A program made the position numbers and the translations under genes. From contig CALUSL010000017.1 of assembly GCA_944323425.1 (NCBI GenBank), positions 1 through 45,437 on the forward strand: a DNA stretch of 45,437 nucleotides, given 5' to 3'. Every line of letters begins with the position of its first letter. Positions within the stretch are counted from its first letter, which is position 1. Below, piece after piece: positions 8,479-17,146 of the stretch. Under the pieces are notes generated by a model. The model had not been told where the DNA came from, searched no databases, and saw only the letters and a list, made by a program, of their open reading frames with translations. This DNA is from Candidatus Gastranaerophilales bacterium (GTDB lineage: Bacteria > Cyanobacteriota > Vampirovibrionia > Gastranaerophilales > Gastranaerophilaceae).

Positions 8479-9648
8479 AAGATTGTTTATATTGCTATAT
8501 AAATATCGTTTTGCAAGTTTTTTTATTGATGAGTTAAATTGTAATATCATTTTTTTATTATTCAGTGTAATTTCACTATTTTCAATATTTTTATATCCAG
8601 TTCTATTTGTATATAATAAAGCAAGAGTCGGAGATATTGGAAAATAAATTTCAAAATCATCTCCTTGTAATTCAAATGGGTCAATGTAACTAGCGTAAAT
8701 ATTTATACAGGGAGAATCTGAAGTAATAAAAGGTATTTCTGTTTCGTTTTTTAGTAATAATAATTTATATTGAACATTTATGAGAGATTCTACTAAATAT
8801 ATCGATTTTAAATGAATAAAAATAAAAATAAAACTATCCTCATTTAAATCTAGAAATTTTTCTACATAGTCAGGCAATGGATAATTAGCATATTGTAATT
8901 CCCAATATTTTTTCAGATGTAATAATGAATTCTTTAAATTAGTAATTTGTTTTTCTGTTCTAAAATACTGGATTATAAGATAATGTATTAAATCCATATA
9001 TAAATTAGTATTGAATTTTAAGTTCCCCAGATTTTCTTCAATTTCTTTTGTGTTTGGTAAGTTTGGGTATACTTCTTTCAATTTTTTATTTATTATTTTG
9101 AAAGCAGATTTGTGTAAAAAAGCTTCCAATTTAACATATAAGTATAAAGAAACATTTGAAGCATTCACATTATTTTTGATAAAATCAATACTTTTAGATT
9201 TTATAATTTTGTCCAATATATTATAAAAATCATTTTCATACACTGATGTAAATATATTCTCTTGAGATCTAGAAATTGATTTTTCATCAAGAATTCCTTT
9301 TAAATATGTCATAAACATTGTATGGTATTCAACGGGAATATTTAAAGGACATGCTTCATCAATAAAACCTGAAAAATCACCATTAATATAATCACAAATT
9401 TTCTTGCAAAAATTTATTTCTACCTCGTCATTATAACCTGCTAATATACAGATAAATTGCATTTCTTCATATGTAATTTTTTGTTTTGTTGAATATAAAT
9501 TTTTACAAGAACACTCTTTCTTTAAATTTGTAACTTCATAACTTTTTAACGAATTATTTAAATCATATTTATATAAACTAAGATTATCATTTAGGAAGTT
9601 TTTCAAATATCCTTGCGGTACAAAATGGTTATTTTTAGTATTATTCAT
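8467..9648 (-). CDS. DUF4238 family protein
   Basis: This 393-aa protein has the DUF4238 signatures HFVPQGYLKNF (residues 8-18), PFITSDSP (about 306-313) and YFPISPTLALL (about 333-343). The function of the family is not established; it is often seen near mobile and defence genes, which fits here. No Shine-Dalgarno precedes ATG 9648. A TATACT hexamer ends only 6 nt upstream (minus strand, 9655-9660), so the message may be leaderless. The gene is convergent with, and overlaps by 12 nt, the unknown third gene of the helicase operon. Confidence 0.8.
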   Translation of the reverse strand: MNNTKNNHFVPQGYLKNFLNDNLSLYKYDLNNSLKSYEVTNLKKECSCKNLYSTKQKITYEEMQFICILAGYNDEVEINFCKKICDYINGDFSGFIDEACPLNIPVEYHTMFMTYLKGILDEKSISRSQENIFTSVYENDFYNILDKIIKSKSIDFIKNNVNASNVSLYLYVKLEAFLHKSAFKIINKKLKEVYPNLPNTKEIEENLGNLKFNTNLYMDLIHYLIIQYFRTEKQITNLKNSLLHLKKYWELQYANYPLPDYVEKFLDLNEDSFIFIFIHLKSIYLVESLINVQYKLLLLKNETEIPFITSDSPCINIYASYIDPFELQGDDFEIYFPISPTLALLYTNRTGYKNIENSEITLNNKKMILQFNSSIKKLAKRYLYSNINNLLMI

Positions 9649-9935
9649 GTTTTTAGTATACTATAAAATCTCCATCTCATTGTTAATTATATCTTGTTCT
9701 ATTTATTAAATTACAACAAATTTAAAAAATGCTTATTGTTATTATAATTTAACGGGACATTTTATCTAGCTCTAGTAACAATAAATCAACCGTATGTGAC
9801 TTTAACTAGAACAAAATGGGATATATAATAAAAAATATTAATTTTAAGAAAAATAAGAACTATATTAAAAAGTAAATCTTTTTACTTATTTTTATTTCAT
9901 ATTTGACTTAATATTTAATCTAATATAAATATAAA
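9649..9935. other. AT-rich non-coding gap at the boundary of the DUF4238 gene and the ABC remnant
   Basis: No gene is seen. It holds an imperfect inverted repeat (CATTTT-N2-CTAG at 9758-9769 against CTAG-N3-AAAATG at 9806-9818) and a small hairpin made of AAGTAAA/TTTACTT near 9870-9890. A promoter-like TTGACT (9903-9908) lies 17 bp before TAAATA (9926-9931). The DNA changes character at about 9933-9936, where in-frame similarity to an ABC transporter begins. This is the likely edge of an inserted or replaced segment. I see no target-site duplication. Confidence 0.5.
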
Positions 9936-10817
9936 ATTCCGGTTAAAGGTCTCGGCGGAAATGTTAAAGGAATGCAGACCGCTATGCTAGCTTTAGAAAG
10001 AGTTATGAATAATCTTGAAGCTAAGTTATATATTATTGATAAACCTGATGCTCTAACCTTTGAAGGATTAAAGGATAATATTTCTTTTGAAAATGTACCA
10101 TTTGAATACAAAAAAGGTGTACCCGTTTTAAAACACATTAGTTTTGTAGTAAACAAGGATGAAACAATGGCACTTGTCGGAAATTCAGGCGGCGGAAAGT
10201 CAACAATAGTAAATCTTATTCCTCGTTTTTATAAAATAAAACAAGGAAAAATAAAGATTGACGGCATTGATATTGCCGATTATAAAATAGAATCGCTTAG
10301 AAATAATATTTCTATTGTTCTTCAAGATAATTTCTTATTTGCAGGTACTATCAAAGAAAATATTTTAATGGGTAAGCCAAACGCAACAGATAAAGAATTA
10401 AATACTGCTATTCAAAATGCCTGCCTAGAAGAATTTATCTCAACTCTTGATGATGGTATTGAAACCTATATCGGAGAAAGAGGAGTGATGCTTTCAGGTG
10501 GTCAAAAACAAAGAATTGCTATTGCGAGAGCATTTATCAAAAACGCACCTATAGTAATACTTGACGAAGCAACATCCGCATTAGATAATAAGTCTGAGGC
10601 CATTGTCCAACAGGCTATTGATAATTTAATGAAAGATAAAACCGTATTTGTCATCGCTCACAGACTTTCAACAATAAGAAATGCCGACAAAATTGCAGTT
10701 ATAAATGAAGGTCAGCTTGTAGAACTTGGAAATCATGACGAATTAATGTCGATCAAAAACGGACAATACAAGGCTCTTTATGAGATGCAATTTAAAAAAC
10801 AGGAAGTGAATGTATAA
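9936..10817 (+). pseudogene. 3' remnant of an MsbA-like ABC exporter gene (nucleotide-binding half only)
   Basis: The reading frame is similar to the intact MsbA-like protein encoded at 40756-42534, from IPVKGLGGN (aligned with TPVKNLGNN) through the NBD to the C-terminus. The whole transmembrane half is missing. Walker A (GNSGGGKST), the signature LSGGQKQR, Walker B (IVILDEATSALD) and the switch His (IAHRLST) are all intact, so the truncation is not very old. Similarity begins about 12 codons before the first in-frame ATG (9972), and that ATG has AAAGGA directly against it, a poor ribosome site. The gene was probably cut by acquisition of the block to its left. A soluble NBD could still be made, but a transporter could not. 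Confidence 0.85.
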
Positions 10818-12788
10818 ATGGAATTAATATATTTATGGATAGATGGATATAAAAATCTTAAAAATTTTGAAGTTAATTTAAATCCGGCATATATAGGAAG
10901 CATAAGCAAAGAAAAAAACGAAAGTAAAAATTTTAAGATTACTCTTAAAGAAAAAACGAACTATTTAAATATTTTTGGGAACAATTTAAATATCATGACT
11001 CTTATAGGTCAAAACGGGAGTGGTAAAAGCAACATTGTTAATGCATTAAGCGCCATTTTGCGCAATCTTTCACTTTGTCATAATGCAAAAATTTATGATG
11101 AAAATGAATATGATGATAATAATATCCCTAAAAACTGTAAATTTTGCTTAGTAATAAAGTCAAATGGAAAATTTTCAGCATATTGTTCAGATAATTGTAT
11201 AAATAACATTGAAATTGCTTTAACGACAAAAGAAAAGGAAATTCTTAATGCAGAATATCACGATGTACTTAAATCTCCATGCTTATTTAGAAAAAGAAAG
11301 CTTAATCAATCTGAAATCAAAATCAATGCTGCAAAATTTCAACCCTTTTACAGAAAAGATGATTCTACACCTGTTGATTTTACTCGGTGGAACGGAATTG
11401 ATGATATTTCAAAAATAAAATTGAATAATTATTTTTATTATGATAGGTTTAGGCTCTATGATACTGTAAGAAATTTAATTGAGTTATACAAATTTAATAA
11501 AAAAAATAATTTAAAAATTTTTAAAGAGGAAAAGAGACTTTTATTTAATAAATACAGTCCTTATTTAGATATATATGAGGCTTTAGGTTGGGCTTATGAT
11601 AGAATTAAAAATAAAACTCCCATAGATGGAACTTATCCTATTATATCTTTACTGGGCGAAAATATTGAAAATATAAAAACTAAAATTAGAAATAATTCTT
11701 ATTTAAAAAAAACAATAGACAGCTTATTAGAAGATGTATTGCCCATACTTTTCATTACATATACTCTTGGTGAAATATTCAATTTGATTGAAAATTATGA
11801 ACTTGATGAAAATTGGAAATATATAATAAAGTCTGTTATAGGAATAAAATCAAATAGCGAAACAAATAATTTTGAAATAAAAAAAATAACGAAAGAAATA
11901 AGATTATCGATTTATACAAAATTAAATGAAAAACTTTTTGGCACAAGACCCGTTGAACACGGGTTATTTGTGGAAACTTCAGCTAAATTTCCAAATAACT
12001 ACGATAGCGAACGTCTTAAGAGTATGTTGTCGGAATATATAAATTATGAAGTAGAAACAACCAAAAAGGACTTTTTGCGTGATAATTACTGTTTATTAAA
12101 TGGAAAAATTATACAATTAAAAGAACCTGTAAATTTTGAGGATATAAATAAACCTCCTATTGCAGAAATAGAGGCTTTAAAGGGAATAAGCAAAAATCTA
12201 TATATGAATGATAACACAAATTTTTATGATTTTATGAGTTTGAGTACAGGAGAACAAAGAATTTTGAGATTTTTTGCCGATGTATATTACTGTGCGGCTG
12301 AGTTGAAAGATGAATACGAAACAAATGTTTTTCTGTTTGATGAAGTAGATTTAAGTTGGCATCCTGAATGGCAAAGAAGAATGATATATTACATAAAAGA
12401 TATTTTTGATAATATAATCCCATCAAATCCCAAAAGAAAAGTAAATTTAATATTTACAACGCATTCGCCTTTTATTTTATCTGATATGCCACTAGAAAAT
12501 GTAATTTTGTTAGCTAGAAATAAAAATACAGGATTTTGCGAAATAAAAGAATCATACACAAAAACATTTGGTTCTAATATTCATACACTATTTGCGAACT
12601 CCTTTTTTATGAAAAGTACAATTGGAGAGTTTGTAGAGAAAAAAATAAAAGAAGCTGCAAAATTTTTAAAAGGCAATGACAGTGAGTTTATAGATGTGAA
12701 AGATATTGAACAGTTTATTCAATTAATAGATAAAGATAATATTTTAGGTAAGATACTATCTTCTATGTATGACATAAAAAGTAGGTAG
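10818..12788 (+). CDS. Septu-like (PtuA-type) SMC/RecF-family ATPase
   Basis: This 656-aa ATPase has Walker A (GQNGSGKS, residues 64-71), an ABC signature (LSTGEQR, near 474), Walker B with the typical long form (FLFDEVDLSWHPEWQ, near 505-519) and the His-switch THSPFILSD near 548. These features place it among AAA_15/AAA_21 RecF/OLD-like ATPases. It is followed after 3 nt by an HNH nuclease gene, the two-gene layout of Septu (ptuA-ptuB). In Septu the ATPase scaffolds and controls the nuclease (family knowledge). Its ATG is the base after the stop codon of the ABC remnant, and AGGAAG in the end of that remnant is the only ribosome site. The central 350 residues are helical and lineage-variable. 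Confidence 0.75.
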   Translation: MELIYLWIDGYKNLKNFEVNLNPAYIGSISKEKNESKNFKITLKEKTNYLNIFGNNLNIMTLIGQNGSGKSNIVNALSAILRNLSLCHNAKIYDENEYDDNNIPKNCKFCLVIKSNGKFSAYCSDNCINNIEIALTTKEKEILNAEYHDVLKSPCLFRKRKLNQSEIKINAAKFQPFYRKDDSTPVDFTRWNGIDDISKIKLNNYFYYDRFRLYDTVRNLIELYKFNKKNNLKIFKEEKRLLFNKYSPYLDIYEALGWAYDRIKNKTPIDGTYPIISLLGENIENIKTKIRNNSYLKKTIDSLLEDVLPILFITYTLGEIFNLIENYELDENWKYIIKSVIGIKSNSETNNFEIKKITKEIRLSIYTKLNEKLFGTRPVEHGLFVETSAKFPNNYDSERLKSMLSEYINYEVETTKKDFLRDNYCLLNGKIIQLKEPVNFEDINKPPIAEIEALKGISKNLYMNDNTNFYDFMSLSTGEQRILRFFADVYYCAAELKDEYETNVFLFDEVDLSWHPEWQRRMIYYIKDIFDNIIPSNPKRKVNLIFTTHSPFILSDMPLENVILLARNKNTGFCEIKESYTKTFGSNIHTLFANSFFMKSTIGEFVEKKIKEAAKFLKGNDSEFIDVKDIEQFIQLIDKDNILGKILSSMYDIKSR

Positions 12789-12791
12789 TAA

Positions 12792-13823
12792 ATGAAGCAA
12801 ATTGTTAATTACGAGGAATCTTTAAAAGTCTTTAAAGATTATATTTCAAATAATATAAGCGATAATTCAATAAATGAACTTATACAAGCATTCCAACACA
12901 TTCAAGATTTGGAATTAGAAATGTTTAAAATTGAAAATAGCAACGATATAAACGACATTTTTCTTATGCCCCCTGATAAAATAAGAGAATTAGCAAATGA
13001 CTTGAAAAAGAATAATCAGTATATAACAGCACTAAAAGTTGCTAAAGAATATGCAAAATTAAAAAAAGAAGAAGATAAACAAAATTTCAATTTCCAGAAT
13101 TTTCAAAAAGATATAATTGATAATTTAAGCATAATAATTAAAAATTTTGAAACTTTTTATAATAATTTTATTTCATCAGATAACAAAAACATTGTTTATT
13201 CAATAATAGACAAATTTGGAGTAAGAGCTTGTCCATATTGTAATTTAAATTATATTGATGTTATAAAAACAGAAAGGAAGAATGTCTTACGTCCTGCACT
13301 AGACCATTTTTATCCAAAAAGTAAATATCCTTTTTTTGCATTATCATTTTTTAATTTAGTACCTACTTGTTATGAGTGTAATTCTTCTTTAAAACGAACA
13401 AAAGATGAAAAAGAGTTATTAAATCCTTTTGAAAGGGATTTTGATGAATTAGCAAATTTTACTATTTATTTGTCCGGTGAAGGACAATTAAACCATGTTC
13501 TTTCTGATACTTCATCATTTGATATTAAAATAAACAGCCGGGAAAGCCTCAATAGAGATATTGTGAATAATCAAAATGAATGTTTTGCATTAGATATTCG
13601 CTATGAATATAGAAAAGAAGAAGCCAGTGAGATTTTTTCAAAATGCATTCTCGACACCACGGAATTTCGTAAGGAAATAAAAAAAGCATTTCCAACAATA
13701 AGCACGAAATATATAGAAAAATTGATATATGGCAATTCGCTTTCTTGTGATGATATAAACAAACGTCCCCTAGCAAAAATGACTTGTGATTTAGTCAATT
13801 TTTATAAAACAAATTATAAATAG
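12792..13823 (+). CDS. Septu-like (PtuB-type) HNH endonuclease
   Basis: This 343-aa protein carries an HNH/zinc core: ACPYCNLNY near residues 148-156, the catalytic-type LDHFYPKSKYP near 170-180, FNLVPTC near 187-193, and CYECNSSLK near 193-201. The four cysteines should bind a structural zinc, and the DH plus Asn form the beta-beta-alpha-metal active site. The N-terminal 140 residues are helical and could contact the ATPase. It starts 3 nt after the ATPase stop, so the two are an operon. No reverse transcriptase or msr/msd is seen nearby, arguing against a retron of the Ec78 type. Confidence 0.75.
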   Translation: MKQIVNYEESLKVFKDYISNNISDNSINELIQAFQHIQDLELEMFKIENSNDINDIFLMPPDKIRELANDLKKNNQYITALKVAKEYAKLKKEEDKQNFNFQNFQKDIIDNLSIIIKNFETFYNNFISSDNKNIVYSIIDKFGVRACPYCNLNYIDVIKTERKNVLRPALDHFYPKSKYPFFALSFFNLVPTCYECNSSLKRTKDEKELLNPFERDFDELANFTIYLSGEGQLNHVLSDTSSFDIKINSRESLNRDIVNNQNECFALDIRYEYRKEEASEIFSKCILDTTEFRKEIKKAFPTISTKYIEKLIYGNSLSCDDINKRPLAKMTCDLVNFYKTNYK

Positions 13824-14354
13824 TTACGACTCTTAAAATAATAATATTATTATGTGTATGCTCCTCACATCTTACATAAAATTATAACTATTCCTTATCT
13901 TAAACTTCTTTATTAAGAGGTCTGTTTGTATCTTTTTTAAAGATAAACTATTTAGATACGTTATTCGCTGATCACACCGTAACCTTTATAAAATCTATAA
14001 AGGTGTACACCAAGAACTAATGTAACATTACACGTAACTTGAAATGATACTATTCTAATATTACATTTTCTAGTTTCAAATCTTTGTTATTAGTTTTATG
14101 CAATTTTTGCTTTTCCTACCACTTGACATTGTGTTAATCTAAGAGCAAGCCTTTTTCTATTGAGAAAAATGCTAAGGATTTTTTTGAGAAGAAATAAAGT
14201 CGCTTTTATAAATTTTTAAAGCTAAGTTGCCCAAAATAATCAAACCATCTGTAACAAATAATCAAACCATGTGTTCTTTTACAATAAGAACCCGAGAAGA
14301 GGGTGAGAATGCTACGACAAACAAGGCGTAGGCAAAGCCGAGCCGTAGTTTGAC

Positions 14355-14413
14355 GGATGCAGAGTGCCGATTTTTCGAATGAAGTGAGTAAAAAATCGAG
14401 CATTGCTGCCTCC
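14355..14413 (+). other. Long imperfect hairpin (possible structured RNA or repeat element)
   Basis: The arms pair over about 20 bp: GGA/TCC, GCAG/CTGC, AGTGC/GCATT and CGATTTTT/AAAAATCG, with one mismatch and two single-base bulges, closing a 15-nt loop. The stretch before it (14290-14352) has further short pairings (CCC/GGG, CTACG/CGTAG, GGC/GCC), and an intrinsic terminator follows 15 nt later. The local base composition is clearly richer in GC than the flanks. This fits the 3' part of a small RNA or a miniature repeat. No promoter could be placed with confidence. Confidence 0.4.
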
Positions 14414-14428
14414 TTTTCCGAATTTTTA

Positions 14429-14448
14429 GACCCGTAAGGGTCTTTTTT
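14429..14448 (+). terminator. Intrinsic terminator, GACCC-GTAA-GGGTC stem then T-tract
   Basis: A 5-bp GC-rich stem with a tetraloop is followed by TTTTTT on the + strand; there is no T-tract on the other strand. It would end a + strand transcript coming from the Septu-like operon or from the structured element just upstream. Confidence 0.75.
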
Positions 14449-14566
14449 GTTAGAAAAAGAATTACAAGATACAACCTTGTTAATATTCAAATGCAAGCGA
14501 ACCTGTGTTGAAACAATTGAACCGTACAAATTCAAATGAGAAAAACTATCTAATTAATAGACTCAT

Positions 14567-17059
14567 TTACAAATATTTTCCGGTAATACTCGCAGGACAA
14601 GAAGAAATTTCTGCAGGTGTGCCGGCAGCGACAATCTCACCTCCGTCCTTTCCGCCTCCGGGTCCCATATCAATAATATAATCAGCATTTCTTATAACAT
14701 CCAAATCATGTTCAATAACAATAACTGTTGCATTATTTTCAATCAAGCGCTGAAATACACCGAGCAAAGACCTAACATCTAAAGGATGCAGACCTATAGT
14801 CGGCTCATCAAATATAAAAACAGCATCCTCTTGTTTTCGACCCATTTCTGAAGCCAGTTTTAACCGCTGCGCTTCTCCGCCGGAGAGACTCGGTGTTGCT
14901 TCGCCCAGTGTCAGATACCCGAGCCCTAAGTCTTTCAATACCTGCAAACGCTGCTTTACTATATTTAAATCCTTACAGGCAGAAAGAGCATGATTGATAT
15001 CCATTGCCATAAGTTGAGGCAGTGAATATGTTTGATTAGTTTTTGTAGAATATTTAATATTTTCGGTTGTTTTAGAATAGCGGGAGCCCCTGCAATCAGG
15101 ACATGGTATATCAACATCAGGCAAAAACTGGACATCAAGACTTATACTTCCGGTCCCGTCACATGTCGGACATCTGAGACGACCGGTATTGTATGAAAAA
15201 TCGCCGGCTTTATAGCCATTTTGCTTTGATGCCTGCGTTTTTGCAAATACCTTTCTGAGTTCATCATGCACATTTGCGTATGTTGCAACAGTTGAACGAA
15301 CATTTATACCTATAGGTGTCGCATCAATAAGTTTTACCTGTTTAATCCCTTCTGCCTGAACACTTTTTACATGTTCGGGTAATTTTTTACCGGCAATACT
15401 ATTTTCCAGAGCAGGAATCAAGCTTTCCAGAATTAAAGTGGTTTTACCGGAGCCGGATACGCCGGTTATTACTGTTAAACGCCCCTTGGGAATACGCACA
15501 TTCAGAGGTTTAACCGTATGTATTGATGACGTAGATAGACAAATCTCACCATTATTAAAAATTTCTTTTTTATTTATTTGCGGACGAATATTAACATCGG
15601 CAGAATTCGCAAGAAAAGGACCTATTTTAGAAACAGGATTTTTTATAACATCAGGAATTGTGCCTTCTGCAATAACTTCCCCTCCATCAGCACCTGAATC
15701 TGGTCCCATTTCTACAATCCAGTCTGATTCTGATAAAATTTGCGTATCATGATCAACAAGCACAACAGAATTTCCGTCAGCCACAAGATCATGCATTACT
15801 GCATTCAAACCTTTGATATTTGCAGGATGTAAACCGATAGAAGGTTCATCAAGTACATAAAGTACACCGGTTGTACGATTTCTAACAGAACGGGCAAGCT
15901 GCATTCTTTGTCTTTCACCGGTAGAAAGTGTAGAAGCAGCACGATCAAGCGAAAGATAACCGAGCCCGAGTTCTGTTAATCTCTTTGCTGTTACAAAAAA
16001 AGATTCACAAATTGATTCTGCCATAGGGCGCATATTTTCAGGCAGCGACAAGGGTATACCCTCTACCCAATCTATTAGTTCAGTCAACGTCATAGTACAA
16101 GCTTCATCAAGTGAAATTCCACGAAGTTTTGGTGCTCTTGCATTCTCAGAAAGACGTGTGCCATGGCAATCCGGACAAATATCCTCTTTTAAAAACTTTT
16201 CAACGCGTTTCATACCAGTTTCGTCTTTTACTTTTTTTAAAGCGTTCTCTACCGTATAAACAGCATTGTAATATGTGAAGTCAATTTCTCCTGCCTGATT
16301 CGAATTTTTCGCTTTATAGAAAATATGTTTTTTCTCAGCAGGTCCATGAAAAACAATATCCCTTTCTTTTTTAGTAAGCTCCCTAAATGGAACATCTGTC
16401 CTGACACCCATTGCACGACAGACATCAGTCATAAGTGACCACATCAAAGAATTCCATGGTGCTACAGCACCTTCATCAATAGTAAGAGATTCATCAGGAA
16501 CAAGTGTAGACTCGTCAACCGTCCTTACAGTACCAACACCGCCGCAACGCTGACAGGCACCCTGACTATTGAACGCAAGCTCTTCGGCAGAAGGAGCATA
16601 AAAATGCACACCACATTCAGGACACACCAGTTCTTTTTCTGCAGCGACCAGCAATGTCGGTTCAAGATAATGTCCATTCGGACAACGATGATGTGCAAGC
16701 CGTGAATACATAAGTCTCAAGCTGTTTAACAATTCCGTACCAGTACCAAAAGTGCTGCGAATACCGGGGATTCCGGGTCTTTGATGAAGAGCCAATGCTG
16801 CAGGGACATATAGAATCTCATCTACCTGAGCTTTTGCAGCCTGTGTCATCCGGCGTCTTGTATATGTTGAAAGCGCTTCTAAATATCGTCTTGAACCTTC
16901 TGCATATAAAACACCGAGCGCCAGAGAAGATTTTCCGGAGCCGGAAACACCAGCTATGCCGACTATTTTGTTTAATGGAATATCTATATCAATATTTTTC
17001 AGGTTATGGACTTTTGCGCCACGCACAACTATTTTATTTGGCTCAGTTTGATTATGCAT
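14567..17059 (-). CDS. uvrA2: UvrA2-type (class II UvrA) ABC ATPase, DNA-damage/drug tolerance
   Basis: An 830-aa tandem ABC ATPase. Walker A motifs lie near residues 37-45 (GVSGSGKSS) and 530 (GVSGSGKTT). Signatures are LSTGERQR and LSGGEAQR, each followed by DEP(S/T)IGLHP. Zinc-binding cysteine pairs are visible (CPECG, CQRCGG, CPDCHG, CPTCDG, CPDCRG). Canonical UvrA is about 940 residues; the shorter length matches class II UvrA, which lacks the UvrB-binding region and is often linked to resistance to DNA-binding drugs (DrrC-like, family knowledge). It is the last gene after marR and an efflux pump, 87 nt behind the latter, supporting a role in tolerance rather than core excision repair. 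Confidence 0.85.
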   Translation of the reverse strand: MHNQTEPNKIVVRGAKVHNLKNIDIDIPLNKIVGIAGVSGSGKSSLALGVLYAEGSRRYLEALSTYTRRRMTQAAKAQVDEILYVPAALALHQRPGIPGIRSTFGTGTELLNSLRLMYSRLAHHRCPNGHYLEPTLLVAAEKELVCPECGVHFYAPSAEELAFNSQGACQRCGGVGTVRTVDESTLVPDESLTIDEGAVAPWNSLMWSLMTDVCRAMGVRTDVPFRELTKKERDIVFHGPAEKKHIFYKAKNSNQAGEIDFTYYNAVYTVENALKKVKDETGMKRVEKFLKEDICPDCHGTRLSENARAPKLRGISLDEACTMTLTELIDWVEGIPLSLPENMRPMAESICESFFVTAKRLTELGLGYLSLDRAASTLSTGERQRMQLARSVRNRTTGVLYVLDEPSIGLHPANIKGLNAVMHDLVADGNSVVLVDHDTQILSESDWIVEMGPDSGADGGEVIAEGTIPDVIKNPVSKIGPFLANSADVNIRPQINKKEIFNNGEICLSTSSIHTVKPLNVRIPKGRLTVITGVSGSGKTTLILESLIPALENSIAGKKLPEHVKSVQAEGIKQVKLIDATPIGINVRSTVATYANVHDELRKVFAKTQASKQNGYKAGDFSYNTGRLRCPTCDGTGSISLDVQFLPDVDIPCPDCRGSRYSKTTENIKYSTKTNQTYSLPQLMAMDINHALSACKDLNIVKQRLQVLKDLGLGYLTLGEATPSLSGGEAQRLKLASEMGRKQEDAVFIFDEPTIGLHPLDVRSLLGVFQRLIENNATVIVIEHDLDVIRNADYIIDMGPGGGKDGGEIVAAGTPAEISSCPASITGKYL

Positions 17060-17146
17060 ATTCTTATAGCCTATCCCGATTAAATTTTAAAACACACAAA
17101 TTATATCATGTAAATTTGTTAAATTAAGATAAAGAATAATTATTGA

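Larger units (their letters stand above)
13824..14566. other. 743-bp non-coding gap with perfect inverted repeat and structured element
   Basis: No convincing gene. It contains a perfect 9-bp inverted repeat (ACCTTTATA-AAATC-TATAAAGGT, 13982-14004) with no T-tract, so it is not a simple terminator. Further right is a more GC-rich structured stretch (14280-14448, listed separately). This gap divides the defence island from the marR/efflux/uvrA2 cassette and is a candidate right-hand island boundary. No tRNA or direct repeat matching the left side was seen. Confidence 0.5.

Noticed and set aside
10818-13823. A retron of the ATPase/HNH type
   Set aside because: No reverse transcriptase frame or msr/msd-like repeat lies within the flanking sequence; the upstream gene is an ABC transporter remnant.
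14123-14151. Perfect TTGACA as a promoter for the structured element
   Set aside because: No acceptable -10 is found 16-19 bp downstream, so a promoter cannot be supported.
14206-14535. Open frames of 109 and 70 codons on the minus strand
   Set aside because: They lie across the structured element and terminator, have no ribosome site, and their low-complexity, Leu/Cys/Arg-rich translations do not look like a protein.
15438-15752. 104-codon + strand frame inside uvrA2
   Set aside because: It is a shadow of the conserved uvrA2 coding strand, with no ribosome site or recognisable sequence.
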